From Mycolicibacterium hodleri (GTDB taxonomy: Bacteria > Actinomycetota > Actinomycetes > Mycobacteriales > Mycobacteriaceae), in contig NZ_JACKTL010000019.1 of the NCBI RefSeq assembly GCF_025822245.1, positions 121,842-185,841 on the forward strand: 64,000 bases of DNA. The letters are read 5' to 3'. Of this stretch, positions 1 to 9,775 are shown in pieces; positions within the stretch are counted from its first letter, which is position 1; every line of letters begins with the position of its first letter. A program made the position numbers and the translations under genes. The notes beneath the pieces were generated by a model. It saw only the letters and a program-made list of their open reading frames with translations, searched no databases and was not told the DNA's origin.

Positions 1-212
1 GGGCCGGCGCATTCGCCGACCCGCAGTCGCACTTTCACCACTATTCGACGTTGACCGACGAGCAGGCGGTGTTCGCCGCCCGTGACATCTGGCATTCGAT
101 CAACCGGCCCAACCTGATCGAGAACATCCTCCCCACCAGGCCGCGGGCCACGCTGGTGCTGCGCAAGGACGCCGACCACGCCATCAACCGGCTGCGCCTG
201 CGCAAGCTCTGA
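1..212 (+). CDS. coaA: Pantothenate kinase, C-terminal end (partial)
   Basis: The last 69 codons of a gene that begins before the window; the reading frame starts at base 3 and ends in TGA at 210-212. The peptide contains [15 protein letters not shown] and ends with NRLRLRKL, which I recognise as the end of the type I (CoaA) pantothenate kinase. This enzyme phosphorylates pantothenate with ATP, the first committed step of coenzyme A synthesis in the cytosol. The P-loop and substrate residues lie outside the window and cannot be checked. The next gene is convergent and its stop codon begins at the very next base. Confidence 0.9.
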   Translation, partial: AGAFADPQSHFHHYSTLTDEQAVFAARDIWHSINRPNLIENILPTRPRATLVLRKDADHAINRLRLRKL

Positions 213-623
213 CTACGCGCGCAGGCGGCGCAGACCCAGATACTGCAGGTCGGCCATCACCAGGGTGTACACGCCGCTGCCGAGGGTCAGCACGATCCCC
301 GTGGTGGTGAGCGGCCACACCCCGGCGAGGACGACGGCGACCGCCGCCACGGTGAAGACGACGTTGCCCACGGTGACGAGGACGCCAGGCGTGCGGACGT
401 GCCTCAGCCGCGACAGGGCGTACACGGCGATCCCGTAGGCGACCAAGAAGGCGGCCAACGAGTACTCCATGGCCGGGGTGGTGCCCGACAGTTCGGCGAT
501 GCGGGGCGCCAGCGCGAGGCCCGCGAGTCCGACGACGCCGCTCACGATTGCGTCCAGCCGCATCGCGAATCTCAGGAACGCGTCCTTGGTCCCGGTGCGG
601 GCGGCGGTGGTGATGGTGGTCAT
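213..623 (-). CDS. Small four-helix membrane protein, paralog A
   Basis: A 136-residue protein of unknown function. It starts at the ATG complementary to 621-623, preceded by a good AGGAAGGG ribosome site; the longer upstream open frame is not supported. After a short soluble N-terminus (residues 1-20) there are about four hydrophobic segments, ending in QYLGLRRLRA. It is clearly paralogous to the next gene on the same strand (728-1138), which has the same length: shared features are LRFAMRxDA near the N-terminus, NVVFxVAAVAVVxAGVxPLT in the third segment and QYLGxRRL at the end. Probably an integral membrane protein; no catalytic motif is visible. Confidence 0.75.
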   Translation of the reverse strand: MTTITTAARTGTKDAFLRFAMRLDAIVSGVVGLAGLALAPRIAELSGTTPAMEYSLAAFLVAYGIAVYALSRLRHVRTPGVLVTVGNVVFTVAAVAVVLAGVWPLTTTGIVLTLGSGVYTLVMADLQYLGLRRLRA

Positions 624-727
624 GAATCTTCCCTTCCTGGTTGTTTCTTCGAACACTCGATGGCCGATGCGGGCCGCCCGCGGTGACCTCTCGCCTCGCG
701 CGACCGCGCACCGGTGCTCGCGGGGGG

Positions 728-1138
728 TCAGGCCAGCCGGCGGACCCCGAGGTACTGCACGTAGGCCAGCCCGAGGGTGGCGGCGACGGTGGCCAGCATC
801 ATGGCCACGCCAAAGCCGGTGAGCGGCAAGACCCCGGCCGCCACGACGGCGACGGCGGCGACCGCGAAGACCACGTTGGCCGCGACGATCCCGACGCCGA
901 CGCGCCGGACGAACGACGCGGCGGCCAGCACGTAGAGCGCCGCGCCGTAGCCGCCGAGGGCGGCCCCGGCCAACCACTCCGCGGTGGCCGACAGACCCGA
1001 GAGCCGCGACAGCGGATCAGCGGCGAACGCGAGCATCAGCCCAAGGCCCGCGCATACCGTGGCGTCGGCCCGCATGGCGAAGCGCAGCAGGCTGTCCGAA
1101 CTGTCGGACAGGGGTCCGTGGGAAATGGTGGCGGTCAT
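728..1138 (-). CDS. Small four-helix membrane protein, paralog B
   Basis: A 136-residue membrane protein of unknown function, the tandem paralog of the gene at 213-623. The start was set at the ATG complementary to 1136-1138 because a GAGGAG ribosome site lies just upstream and the length then matches the paralog exactly. It carries about four membrane segments and shares LRFAMRADA, NVVFAVAAVAVV and QYLGVRRLA with its neighbour. It is transcribed first and a 104-bp gap separates the two, so they may share a transcript. No known domain could be assigned. Confidence 0.75.
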   Translation of the reverse strand: MTATISHGPLSDSSDSLLRFAMRADATVCAGLGLMLAFAADPLSRLSGLSATAEWLAGAALGGYGAALYVLAAASFVRRVGVGIVAANVVFAVAAVAVVAAGVLPLTGFGVAMMLATVAATLGLAYVQYLGVRRLA

Positions 1139-1237
1139 GGCGGCTCCTCGACGGTGAGGGATGTGGACCCCTCCGACGATGGTCGGAAAGCACTGCCACA
1201 TCGACGCCGAACGCTGCCAAAGACTGCCAGCTGCAGG

Positions 1238-2605
1238 TCAGGACGTGTTGTTGACCGACGTCACCCGACTGCCGCGCAGATCGGCGGCGATGACGCGGGC
1301 GGCCGCGTTCTGCCAGTTGTGGAGTGAGCGCTGCGGGACCTCCGTGACGAACCACTGCCACGCCTGCTTGGCGACGGGGTCCAGGCCCGCGGCCGTCGCG
1401 TTCTGCGCGTACGCCCGCACCCCGACGACGTACGGAAAGTACAGCGAGTTGTAGTGCCGCCACTGCTCGGTGGTGCCGAACTCCCCGCCGTCGCGTGGCC
1501 GCAGCGCGGCGATCCGGTCGGCGAGCAGTGCCCGCAGCTCGTTGGCCCGCTCCAGCGGCTGATCGGGTACGCCGCGGCGAGCCAGCCGCTCGTCGAGGAC
1601 GGGCAGCGCAGTCAGCGGGCTGGCCACCAGTTTGGACAAGTCTCCGTAGTGACCCAGCGCGCGGCGGGTCAACCGGACGAAGGTCTCGTCGTCGACGCCG
1701 CGCAACGGATCATCCGACCGCAGCGGCAGCGCGGACTCGGTGCGCCGCAGCGCGGCACGGTCGGCCCGCAGGGTGGGCGAGCGGGAGAACGCAAACCGGT
1801 CCAGCACGCCCGCCAACGGGTCGGCCATCACGTTGATGCCGATCGCCACCGCAAGGCTGGTGAACAGCAGCACCGACAGCGCCGAGTGTTCGTCGGTGAC
1901 CGCCATGCCGACGAGTACCTGACCTCCGAAGAGCGCGGCGACGACCACGCTCCCGGCGAACGACCGCAACATGTCGGCCCGCAGCGCCTGACCCTCGTCG
2001 AACGAATCCCACAGTGCCACCGCCACACCCAACAACAACACGTCACAACCCGTGGACGCCAACGCCAGCCAGCTCGGCACCAGGCCCAGCGGAATCACCA
2101 GGATCGCGTTGCCCAGGGCGAAGAAGAGGGTGGCCAGGACCACCGAGCCCGTCACCGAGCTGGGCCGCCGCCCGCCGGCCAGCATCCTCGCCATCGCCCC
2201 GAGGGTCGCCGCCGAGACGACCGCGAACATCACCCAGTGTCCGGTGCGCAGCGGGCCGTCGACGGAACCGGCCATCGAGGCGCCCAGCAGCGCCAGTGCG
2301 GCGACCACCACGACCGCCGAGATCTCCCCGACCCGGCCACGCCAGGTGTCGCCGGGCCGCGCCAGCTCCAACAGCACCGCGAACCACGCCACGCCGGGCA
2401 CCACGACCAGGTACACCTCGACATGGCTGAGCAGCCCCGCGTGCGACGTGCCGAGGTGGCGGACCGCGTCGAGCGCCACCACCACCGCGAAACTCGACAG
2501 CCCCACCGCGGCGAGGACGAGAACGGGTTTGCGGGGATCGCGCGCCAGGAGATACAGCCCGAGCCACCAGCTCAGGCCGAACACCACTGCCGACATCGCG
2601 GCCAC
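1238..2605 (-). CDS. Multi-pass membrane protein with cytosolic C-terminal domain
   Basis: A 455-residue protein not recognised beyond topology. Residues 1 to about 265 contain seven or eight hydrophobic segments with short loops, resembling the sensor-type 7TM membrane modules found at the N-terminus of some actinobacterial regulators. Residues about 270-455 are soluble and helical, with a conserved-looking ADRAALRRTE stretch and a WRHYNSLYFPYVVGVR segment. No histidine kinase, GGDEF or protease motif is present in the C-terminal part. The GTG start at 2605 has no ribosome site but has a CAGACT hexamer six bases upstream, which suggests a leaderless message; an internal ATG at 2596 is the alternative. 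Confidence 0.7.
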   Translation of the reverse strand: MAAMSAVVFGLSWWLGLYLLARDPRKPVLVLAAVGLSSFAVVVALDAVRHLGTSHAGLLSHVEVYLVVVPGVAWFAVLLELARPGDTWRGRVGEISAVVVVAALALLGASMAGSVDGPLRTGHWVMFAVVSAATLGAMARMLAGGRRPSSVTGSVVLATLFFALGNAILVIPLGLVPSWLALASTGCDVLLLGVAVALWDSFDEGQALRADMLRSFAGSVVVAALFGGQVLVGMAVTDEHSALSVLLFTSLAVAIGINVMADPLAGVLDRFAFSRSPTLRADRAALRRTESALPLRSDDPLRGVDDETFVRLTRRALGHYGDLSKLVASPLTALPVLDERLARRGVPDQPLERANELRALLADRIAALRPRDGGEFGTTEQWRHYNSLYFPYVVGVRAYAQNATAAGLDPVAKQAWQWFVTEVPQRSLHNWQNAAARVIAADLRGSRVTSVNNTS

Positions 2606-2661
2606 GGGTTCAGTCTGACATGGTCGTCATCCCCGGTCGCTGCGCTCCTGCCCGCCGGGGC

Positions 2662-3459
2662 CTAGCGGCCGTAGCGCCGGTCTCGCAGGGTGTAGTCGCG
2701 CAGGGCACGCAGGAAGTCGACGCGACGGAAGGCCGGCCAGTGCGCCTCGGTGAACCACATCTCCGAGTACGCGCTCTGCCACAGCAGGAAGCCCGACAGC
2801 CGTTGTTCGCCGGAGGTCCTGATCACCAGATCGGGATCGGGTTGGCCGGAGGTGTAGACGTTCTCCGAGATGGCTTCGACGGTGACCGAGTCGACGAGCT
2901 GCTCGGCCGTCGCACCGTTGGCGAGTTCCTTGCTCAGCACCGCGCGGACGGCGTCGGCGATCTCCTGACGACCGCCGTAGCCGACGGCGACGTTGACGTG
3001 GAAGGCACCCGCGGGTGCCGTGCCGACGGTGCCGTCCACGGCGTCGCGGAGGCGTCGCGCCGACTCCTGCCCGAGCAACTCGAGATCGCCCACGGTGCGG
3101 ACGCTCCAGCGGTTGACGGGCGCGCAGATCTCCTCGACGACGTCGGTGATGATGGCGATCAGCGAGGCCAGCTCGGCCGGATCGCGCTGCAGATTCTCGG
3201 TGGAGAGCAGGTACACGGTCGCCATCTCGACGCCGGCCTCCTGGCACCAGCGGAGCATCTCGGCGATCTTCGCGGCACCCATCAGGTAGCCGTAGCTCAC
3301 GTCCGCGTGACCCTCGTCACGCGCCCAGCGCCGGTTGCCGTCGCACAAGACCGCGATGTGCCTTGGCAGTTGGGATTTCGATCTCGACAGCTGGTGACGC
3401 AGCCGTGCCTCGTAGACCCGGTAGGCCGGTTCCTTGAGCCGCGGGGGAATGAGTTCCAC
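2662..3459 (-). CDS. Short-chain Z-isoprenyl diphosphate synthase ((2Z,6E)-FPP synthase, Rv1086 type)
   Basis: A cis-prenyltransferase of 265 residues. Conserved motifs of the UPP synthase family are visible: HIAVLCDGNRRWA with the catalytic Asp, YLLSTENLQRDPAEL, VNVAVGYGGRQEI, and DLVIRTSGEQRLSGFLLWQ with SEMWF near the C-terminus. The sequence agrees along its length with my recollection of M. tuberculosis Rv1086, which condenses geranyl diphosphate and IPP to Z,E-farnesyl diphosphate, a precursor of decaprenyl phosphate for cell-wall synthesis. The GTG at 3459 was chosen because the protein then begins VELIPPRLKEP like the Rv1086 N-terminus; a longer frame to 3492 is possible. It is divergent from the hemolysin-III gene with only about 56 bp between starts. 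Confidence 0.88.
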   Translation of the reverse strand: MELIPPRLKEPAYRVYEARLRHQLSRSKSQLPRHIAVLCDGNRRWARDEGHADVSYGYLMGAAKIAEMLRWCQEAGVEMATVYLLSTENLQRDPAELASLIAIITDVVEEICAPVNRWSVRTVGDLELLGQESARRLRDAVDGTVGTAPAGAFHVNVAVGYGGRQEIADAVRAVLSKELANGATAEQLVDSVTVEAISENVYTSGQPDPDLVIRTSGEQRLSGFLLWQSAYSEMWFTEAHWPAFRRVDFLRALRDYTLRDRRYGR

Positions 3460-3515
3460 GAGGATCCAGACTACTGTGATGAACGGGTCCACCCATGCCA
3501 GATGGCGGAGGCGAC

Positions 3516-4247
3516 ATGGCTACTTCGATCGACACGACCGACTCAGATCCGCCCGTCGGCCACCGCGAGGCGGAGGATCTGCCCGAGGCCGTTGCGCAGT
3601 TCCTCGGTCGGCCACGCGCACGCGGTTGGATTCACCTCTACTCGGCGATCGTCGCCACCATCGCGGGCACCGCGCTGGTGTCGGTGTCCTGGGCGCTGGA
3701 GGGCACCCGCGCGGGCGTCGCGACCCTTCTCTACGCGCTCACGATCGTGGCGATGTTCGCGGTCAGCGCGACCTACCACCGGGTGACCTGGGTGTCGCCG
3801 ACCAAGCGCAAGTGGATGAAGCGCCTGGACCACTCGATGATCTTCCTGTTCATCGCGGGGAGCTACACGCCGTTCGCCCTGCTGGCGTTGCCGTCCAACC
3901 AGGGCATGCTGCTGTTCTGGATCGTCTGGGCGGGTGCCCTGGCGGGTGTGCTGCTGAAGATGTGCTGGCCGTCGGCGCCGGCGTGGGTGGGCGTGCCGCT
4001 CTACCTGCTGCTCGGCTGGGTGGCGGCGTTCTTCATCGTGCCGATCATGCACGGCGCGGGCGTGGCGGCGCTGGTGCTGCTGATCGTCGGCGGCGCGCTG
4101 TACAGCATCGGCGGCGTGCTCTACGGGCTCAAGTGGCCGAACCCGTGGCCGACGACGTTCGGTCATCACGAGTTCTTCCACGCGTGCACCGCGGTGGCGG
4201 CGATCTGCCACTACATCGCGATGTGGTTCGCGGTCTTCAGCAACTAG
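3516..4247 (+). CDS. trhA: Hemolysin III / TrhA family membrane protein
   Basis: A 243-residue protein with seven membrane helices of the hemolysin III (progestin/adipoQ receptor-like) family. Family marks are SATYHRVTW with the first conserved His, [20 protein letters not shown] with conserved Asp-His and Ser, and a C-terminal [21 protein letters not shown] with the His cluster that binds a metal in related proteins. Despite the name, the bacterial members are mostly of unknown role; some affect membrane fatty acid homeostasis. The ATG at 3516 was preferred over 3495 because GGAGGCG lies just before it. It is convergent with the next gene, with a strong hairpin between. Confidence 0.85.
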   Translation: MATSIDTTDSDPPVGHREAEDLPEAVAQFLGRPRARGWIHLYSAIVATIAGTALVSVSWALEGTRAGVATLLYALTIVAMFAVSATYHRVTWVSPTKRKWMKRLDHSMIFLFIAGSYTPFALLALPSNQGMLLFWIVWAGALAGVLLKMCWPSAPAWVGVPLYLLLGWVAAFFIVPIMHGAGVAALVLLIVGGALYSIGGVLYGLKWPNPWPTTFGHHEFFHACTAVAAICHYIAMWFAVFSN

Positions 4248-4257
4248 AGCTCGCCGA

Positions 4258-4308
4258 GACAGCGTCCACGGTCGTCGGGCAAGCCGATCGACGACCGTGA
4301 CTGCTGTC
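4258..4308. terminator. Bidirectional hairpin between convergent genes
   Basis: A long stem-loop directly after the trhA stop: ACGGTCGTCG at 4268-4277 pairs perfectly with CGACGACCGT at 4289-4298 around an 11-base loop, and the outer GACAGC (4258-4263) pairs with GCTGTC (4303-4308). It lies exactly between two convergent stop codons. There is no long T-run, as is usual in mycobacteria, so termination in both directions is inferred from position and structure. Confidence 0.65.
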
Positions 4309-4321
4309 TGGACGAACGTCG

Positions 4322-4696
4322 CTAGAGCTGCGTGACGTTCTCCGGGCCCCAGTAGGCCTTCATCGCCGTGATCTTGCCCTCGTCGTCGAATGCCATGACG
4401 CTGAGGAGCTCGAGCCGCATCCGGCCGCTCTCGCCGAGATCCAAGGTCAGCGTCCATAGGTAGGCCGCCTCGTGGCCGAGTGCCCGCAGCGTGATGATCT
4501 CGGTCTCGCCCTTGGCGCCAAGGGCGCCCTTGTAGAACCCGAGGATCGCCTGCCGCCCGATGTGCACCTCGCCGCCGACCGGATCCTCGACCGTGGCGTC
4601 GTCGGCGTACAGGTCGGCGATCTCGTCCGGCTTGGCCTCGCCGACGAGTTCGAGGTAGCGATTGACGTTCTGCGTGATCAGCTCGGCGCTCGGCAT
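4322..4696 (-). CDS. Ketosteroid isomerase-like NTF2-fold protein
   Basis: A 124-residue single-domain protein of the NTF2/SnoaL superfamily, closest in my reading to steroid delta-5-3-ketoisomerase. Tyr14 (in NRYLELV) and Asp38 (in VEDPVGGE) fall at the same positions as the catalytic Tyr14 and Asp38 of Comamonas KSI, and ALYADDATVEDPVG-like sequence around them is typical. The third classic residue, Asp99, is Ser here (LELLSVMAF). Thus the proton-shuttling Asp is present but the second oxyanion-hole acid is not, so isomerase activity is uncertain. Steroid metabolism would fit a mycobacterium. The start ATG complements 4694-4696; the thioredoxin-like gene lies immediately upstream on the same transcript strand. 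Confidence 0.75.
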   Translation of the reverse strand: MPSAELITQNVNRYLELVGEAKPDEIADLYADDATVEDPVGGEVHIGRQAILGFYKGALGAKGETEIITLRALGHEAAYLWTLTLDLGESGRMRLELLSVMAFDDEGKITAMKAYWGPENVTQL

Positions 4697-4706
4697 GTGC
4701 CGCACG

Positions 4707-6681
<1,975 letters not shown>

Positions 6682-6692
<11 letters not shown>

Positions 6693-6966
6693 CGTCTGGA
6701 CGACCGCCCTTGGTCAAGCCGGGATCACCGGGCTCGACGACGGTTCCGTCGTCGACGGCCTGATCGGGTTCGGGGTGCTCGGGATCGAACGATTCCGGCA
6801 GCTTCTTGAGGTGCTTGTTCATCGACCAGACCAGCAGGAACGTGCCGATGAGCAGCACCACGATGACCACCAGGCCGAACGGGCTGGCCTTGCCGAAGTC
6901 CGGCCCGGTGTCGCGCGGCGCGTCGTCGGCAAGCAGCCCGACGACGAACAACAGGTTGTCGGTCAC
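6682..6966 (-). CDS. Small single-helix membrane protein of the mca operon (Rv1083 type)
   Basis: A 94-residue protein with one strong membrane helix ([19 protein letters not shown], about residues 28-46) followed by a basic NKHLKKLP stop-transfer segment and an acidic, proline-rich cytosolic tail. The GTG start at 6966 overlaps the mca stop codon as GTGA, and its 3-prime end overlaps the thioredoxin-like gene by 11 bp, so the three genes are probably co-translated. The function is unknown; position suggests Rv1083. Confidence 0.8.
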
Positions 6967-7829
6967 GGGTCGATCCCGGCGAACAGGTCGTCCTCGGGCA
7001 GCGTCACGGGGATGCGCGACCGCGCCAACTCGTACTCCTCCGTCGGCCACAGCCGCTGCTGCCACTCCATCGGAGTGGTGAAGAAGAAGCTCTTCGGGTC
7101 GATCTGCGTGGCGTGCGCGATGAGGGCCGCGTCACGCTGCGCGAAGTACTTCGAGCACTCGACGCTGGTGGTGATCCGGCTGTCGATGACGTCGAGTTCG
7201 GGATCCCAGTCCTTGAGCCACTTCTCGAACGGCCCCACTTGGCCGTTCCTGGCGAACTCGTCCTGAAACGCCTGCATTCGCTTCCGCAGGAATCCGTGGT
7301 TGTAGTACACCTTCGACACGGCCCACGGCTCGCCCGCGTCGGGAAACAACCGATAGTCGGCGGCGGCCTCGTAGGCGGCCATCGACACCTCGTGGCACCG
7401 GATGTGGTCGGGGTGCGGGTAGCCGCCGTTCTCGTCGTACGTGGTCAGCACGTGCGGCCGGAACTCGCGGATCGACCGGACCAGACGCTCCGTCGACTCC
7501 ACCAGCGGCACCAACGCGAAGCAGCCCTCGGGCAGCGGTGGCAGCGGGTCGCCCTCGGGCAGACCGGAGTCGACGAACCCCAGCCATTCGTGCTCGACGC
7601 CGAGGATCTCCGCGGCCTTCGCCATCTCGTCGATCCGGATCTCGTGGATCCGGCCGTGCACCTCGGGCAGGTCCATGGCGGGGTTCAGGATGTCGCCCCG
7701 CTCGCCGCCGGTCAGCGTCACCACCTTCACGCGGACGCCCTCGTCCACGTACTTGGCCATCGTGGCGGCGCCCTTGCTCGACTCGTCGTCGGGGTGGGCG
7801 TGCACCGCCATCAAACGCAGTTCGCTCAC
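6963..7829 (-). CDS. mca: Mycothiol S-conjugate amidase
   Basis: A 288-residue zinc hydrolase that cleaves mycothiol S-conjugates to glucosaminyl-inositol and a mercapturic acid, a detoxification route in actinobacteria. The metal site is visible as AHPDDES near residue 12 and as the HPDHIRCHE motif in the middle of the protein; [10 protein letters not shown], the [10 protein letters not shown] segment and [15 protein letters not shown] are characteristic of Mca rather than MshB. The GTG at 7829 gives the usual N-terminus, [15 protein letters not shown]. It heads an operon with a small membrane protein and a thioredoxin-fold protein, which points to thiol or redox stress. Confidence 0.95.
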   Translation of the reverse strand: MSELRLMAVHAHPDDESSKGAATMAKYVDEGVRVKVVTLTGGERGDILNPAMDLPEVHGRIHEIRIDEMAKAAEILGVEHEWLGFVDSGLPEGDPLPPLPEGCFALVPLVESTERLVRSIREFRPHVLTTYDENGGYPHPDHIRCHEVSMAAYEAAADYRLFPDAGEPWAVSKVYYNHGFLRKRMQAFQDEFARNGQVGPFEKWLKDWDPELDVIDSRITTSVECSKYFAQRDAALIAHATQIDPKSFFFTTPMEWQQRLWPTEEYELARSRIPVTLPEDDLFAGIDP

Positions 7830-7961
7830 GTATGCCTATCTTGATCTCTCGCCATGGTCGTCACGGTTCAACCAATTGGGGTGCCCCTATAGTTCCAGTC
7901 CTAGTCCGATCTTCCGAACCCAGACCCATGCTGGCCATCCGACGGAGGGGTGAATCACCAC

Positions 7962-8384
7962 GTGATCGAGCGCCCCGCCGCCCGCTACGGGCGGCAACGG
8001 CTGGCAGGCAGCTCTCGTCGCCGGCTGGTAGCCGTGCTCTTCGTCGTGATCGTGGCCGCGGGCGTCGCCCTGGCGCTCGTCGCCTACCAGCGGCTCGGCA
8101 CGGGTGAGGTCAAGGGCGACCTGGGCGGCTACCGGCTGGTCGGTACGGACGGAGTCGAGGTCACCATCAGCGTCACCCGCGACGACCCGTCGCGGCCGGT
8201 GGTGTGCATCATCCGCGCCAGATCGGTCGACGGCGCCGAGGTGGGTCGGCGCGAGATCTTGGTGCCGCCGTCGACCGCGGCAACGGTTCAGGTCTCGGCG
8301 ATGGTGAAGGCCACCCGGCAGCCCGTCGTCGGCGACGTCTACGGCTGCGGCACCGAGGTTCCCGGATACCTCAAATCACCCTGA
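7962..8384 (+). CDS. DUF4307 membrane-anchored protein (Rv1081c type)
   Basis: A protein of about 140 residues: a basic N-terminus (RYGRQRLAGSSRRR), one membrane helix (VAVLFVVIVAAGVALALVAYQ, about residues 24-44) and an extracytoplasmic domain of about 90 residues with two cysteines (VVCIIRAR and YGCGTE). This is the DUF4307 family of actinobacteria, of unknown function. GGAGGGG at 7944-7950 is the likely ribosome site; the GTG at 7950 overlaps it and is therefore rejected, leaving GTG 7962, although that spacing is rather long. It is divergent from mca. Confidence 0.8.
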   Translation: MIERPAARYGRQRLAGSSRRRLVAVLFVVIVAAGVALALVAYQRLGTGEVKGDLGGYRLVGTDGVEVTISVTRDDPSRPVVCIIRARSVDGAEVGRREILVPPSTAATVQVSAMVKATRQPVVGDVYGCGTEVPGYLKSP

Positions 8385-8469
8385 CGACGTTTGGCCGAGA
8401 CGGGCGTCGGGCAACCGTTCGAAGAACGCCGAACAGCCAATACGTGAAAAACGGTTGACTTGGCGGTGC

Positions 8470-8508
8470 TAAGATGGGGTTGTACACGGTTCCCATCGGA
8501 GCCGTGTA
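8470..8508 (+). promoter_or_regulatory. greA promoter hexamer and 5-prime leader hairpin
   Basis: TAAGAT at 8470-8475 fits the mycobacterial -10 (TANNNT) and predicts a transcript start near 8482. Immediately after it TACACGGTTCC (8483-8493) pairs with GGAGCCGTGTA (8498-8508) around a CATC loop: an 11-bp stem with one G-U pair, followed by TTGCTGATTTTA. The hairpin would sit at the very 5-prime end of an about 120-base greA leader. It could stabilise the mRNA or act as an attenuator; this is inference. A TTGACT at 8455-8460 is too close to serve as the -35 of this hexamer. Confidence 0.5.
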
Positions 8509-8601
8509 TTGCTGATTTTATGCGCCCTCAGCGCCTGCGATTGCGGCATACGCCGAACATTCCCCGCTGACTAGCGCGAGACGAAGACAGGAGCGCGAGA
8601 C

Positions 8602-9093
8602 ATGACGGATACCCAGGTCACCTGGCTCACCGAAGAGGCTTTCGACCGGCTGAAGGCCGAGCTCGACCAGCTCATCGCGAACCGACCAATCATCGCCGCC
8701 GAGATCAACGACCGTCGCGAAGAGGGCGACCTCCGCGAGAACGGCGGCTACCACCAGGCCCGCGAGGACCAGGGGCAGCAGGAGGCCCGGATTCGACAGC
8801 TCCAGGAGTTGTTGAACAACGCCAAGGTCGGCGAGGCCCCGAAGCAGTCCGGCGTCGCGTTGCCCGGCTCGGTGGTCAAGGTCAAGTTCGTCGACGGCGG
8901 CGACGTCGAGACCTTCCTGATCGGCACTCGCCAGGAGGGCGTGACCGACGGCAAGCTCGAGGTCTACTCCCCCAAGTCGCCGCTCGGCGGCGCGATCATC
9001 GACGCCAAGGTCGGCGACAAGCGCAGCTACGTCGTCCCCAACGGCAGCACCATCGAGGTCGAACTGCTCAGCGCGGAGCCGTACCACTCCTGA
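8602..9093 (+). CDS. greA: Transcription elongation factor GreA
   Basis: A 163-residue GreA that rescues backtracked RNA polymerase by stimulating transcript cleavage. The N-terminal coiled coil has [24 protein letters not shown], here with the acidic tip residues Asp and Glu (EGDLREN) that coordinate the catalytic metal in the polymerase channel; the C-terminal FKBP-like domain has [18 protein letters not shown]. The ATG is preceded by GACAGGAGCGCGAG. The gene has a 217-bp upstream region with a leader hairpin. Confidence 0.96.
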   Translation: MTDTQVTWLTEEAFDRLKAELDQLIANRPIIAAEINDRREEGDLRENGGYHQAREDQGQQEARIRQLQELLNNAKVGEAPKQSGVALPGSVVKVKFVDGGDVETFLIGTRQEGVTDGKLEVYSPKSPLGGAIIDAKVGDKRSYVVPNGSTIEVELLSAEPYHS

Positions 9094-9112
9094 CCTGATC
9101 GACGGTCCGTTC

Positions 9113-9775
9113 ATGGCGCAGATTGCCGAAGACCTCTTTCTCCTGCTTCTGGACAACGCCACCGCTCAACCCGCGCTGGAGCGTCAGCGGCGGGAACGCG
9201 TGCTGGCGGCCGGCGTTCTGCTGGACCTCGCGTTGGCGTGCCGTGTTCGGCCGTCGGCACCCGGTGACGCCGTCGAGCAGGGCCGGCTGGTCGCGTTGCA
9301 GGCTGGCGCCTCCGCCGATCCCGTCGGAGAACCCGCGTTCGCGCTGCTGCAGAGGCAGCCGCTGTCGCCCGAGCGCGCGGTGGCCAAGGTGAGCAAGGGC
9401 GTGCAGGACGTCGTGGCGGTTCATTTGGAGCGGCTCGGGCAGATCAGCCGCGTCAAGGTGCCGTCGTCGCGCTTCAAGCCCCTCTACGCCTGGCCACTAA
9501 CCCGTCGCGAACGCGTCGCCGCGGCCCGGACCGATCTGCTGGCGGCGTTGTTCGACCGACGACCGCCCACTGCGGCGACGGCGGCCATCATCACGGTGCT
9601 GCACGCCGCCGACGGGCTCGGCGCACTTCTGAGCCTCAACGACCGAGGCTGGCGATGGGTGCACTCGCGCGCCACCGAAATCTCCAGCGGCAGCTGGGTC
9701 GACGAATATCCGACGGCGCTGCCGGAGGTCAACCTGGCGGTCACCGCCTCCGCGTTGCGCTCAGCCCTTTCCTAG
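9113..9775 (+). CDS. GPP34 (GOLPH3/VPS74-like) family protein
   Basis: A 220-residue alpha-helical protein that begins MAQIAEDLFLLLLDNATAQP, the typical N-terminus of the GPP34 family, with LDLALACRVR and PLTRRERVAAARTDLLAALF later. The eukaryotic relatives bind phosphatidylinositol-4-phosphate and glycosyltransferases at the Golgi; actinobacteria carry many copies of unknown function. It starts 19 bp after greA on the same strand and may share its transcript. Its 3-prime end overlaps the convergent metB by 15 bp. Confidence 0.85.
   Translation: MAQIAEDLFLLLLDNATAQPALERQRRERVLAAGVLLDLALACRVRPSAPGDAVEQGRLVALQAGASADPVGEPAFALLQRQPLSPERAVAKVSKGVQDVVAVHLERLGQISRVKVPSSRFKPLYAWPLTRRERVAAARTDLLAALFDRRPPTAATAAIITVLHAADGLGALLSLNDRGWRWVHSRATEISSGSWVDEYPTALPEVNLAVTASALRSALS

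Noticed and set aside
8455..8475. TTGACT plus TAAGAT read as a -35/-10 pair for greA
   Set aside because: Only nine bases separate them, too short for a sigma-70-type promoter; only the -10 is kept.
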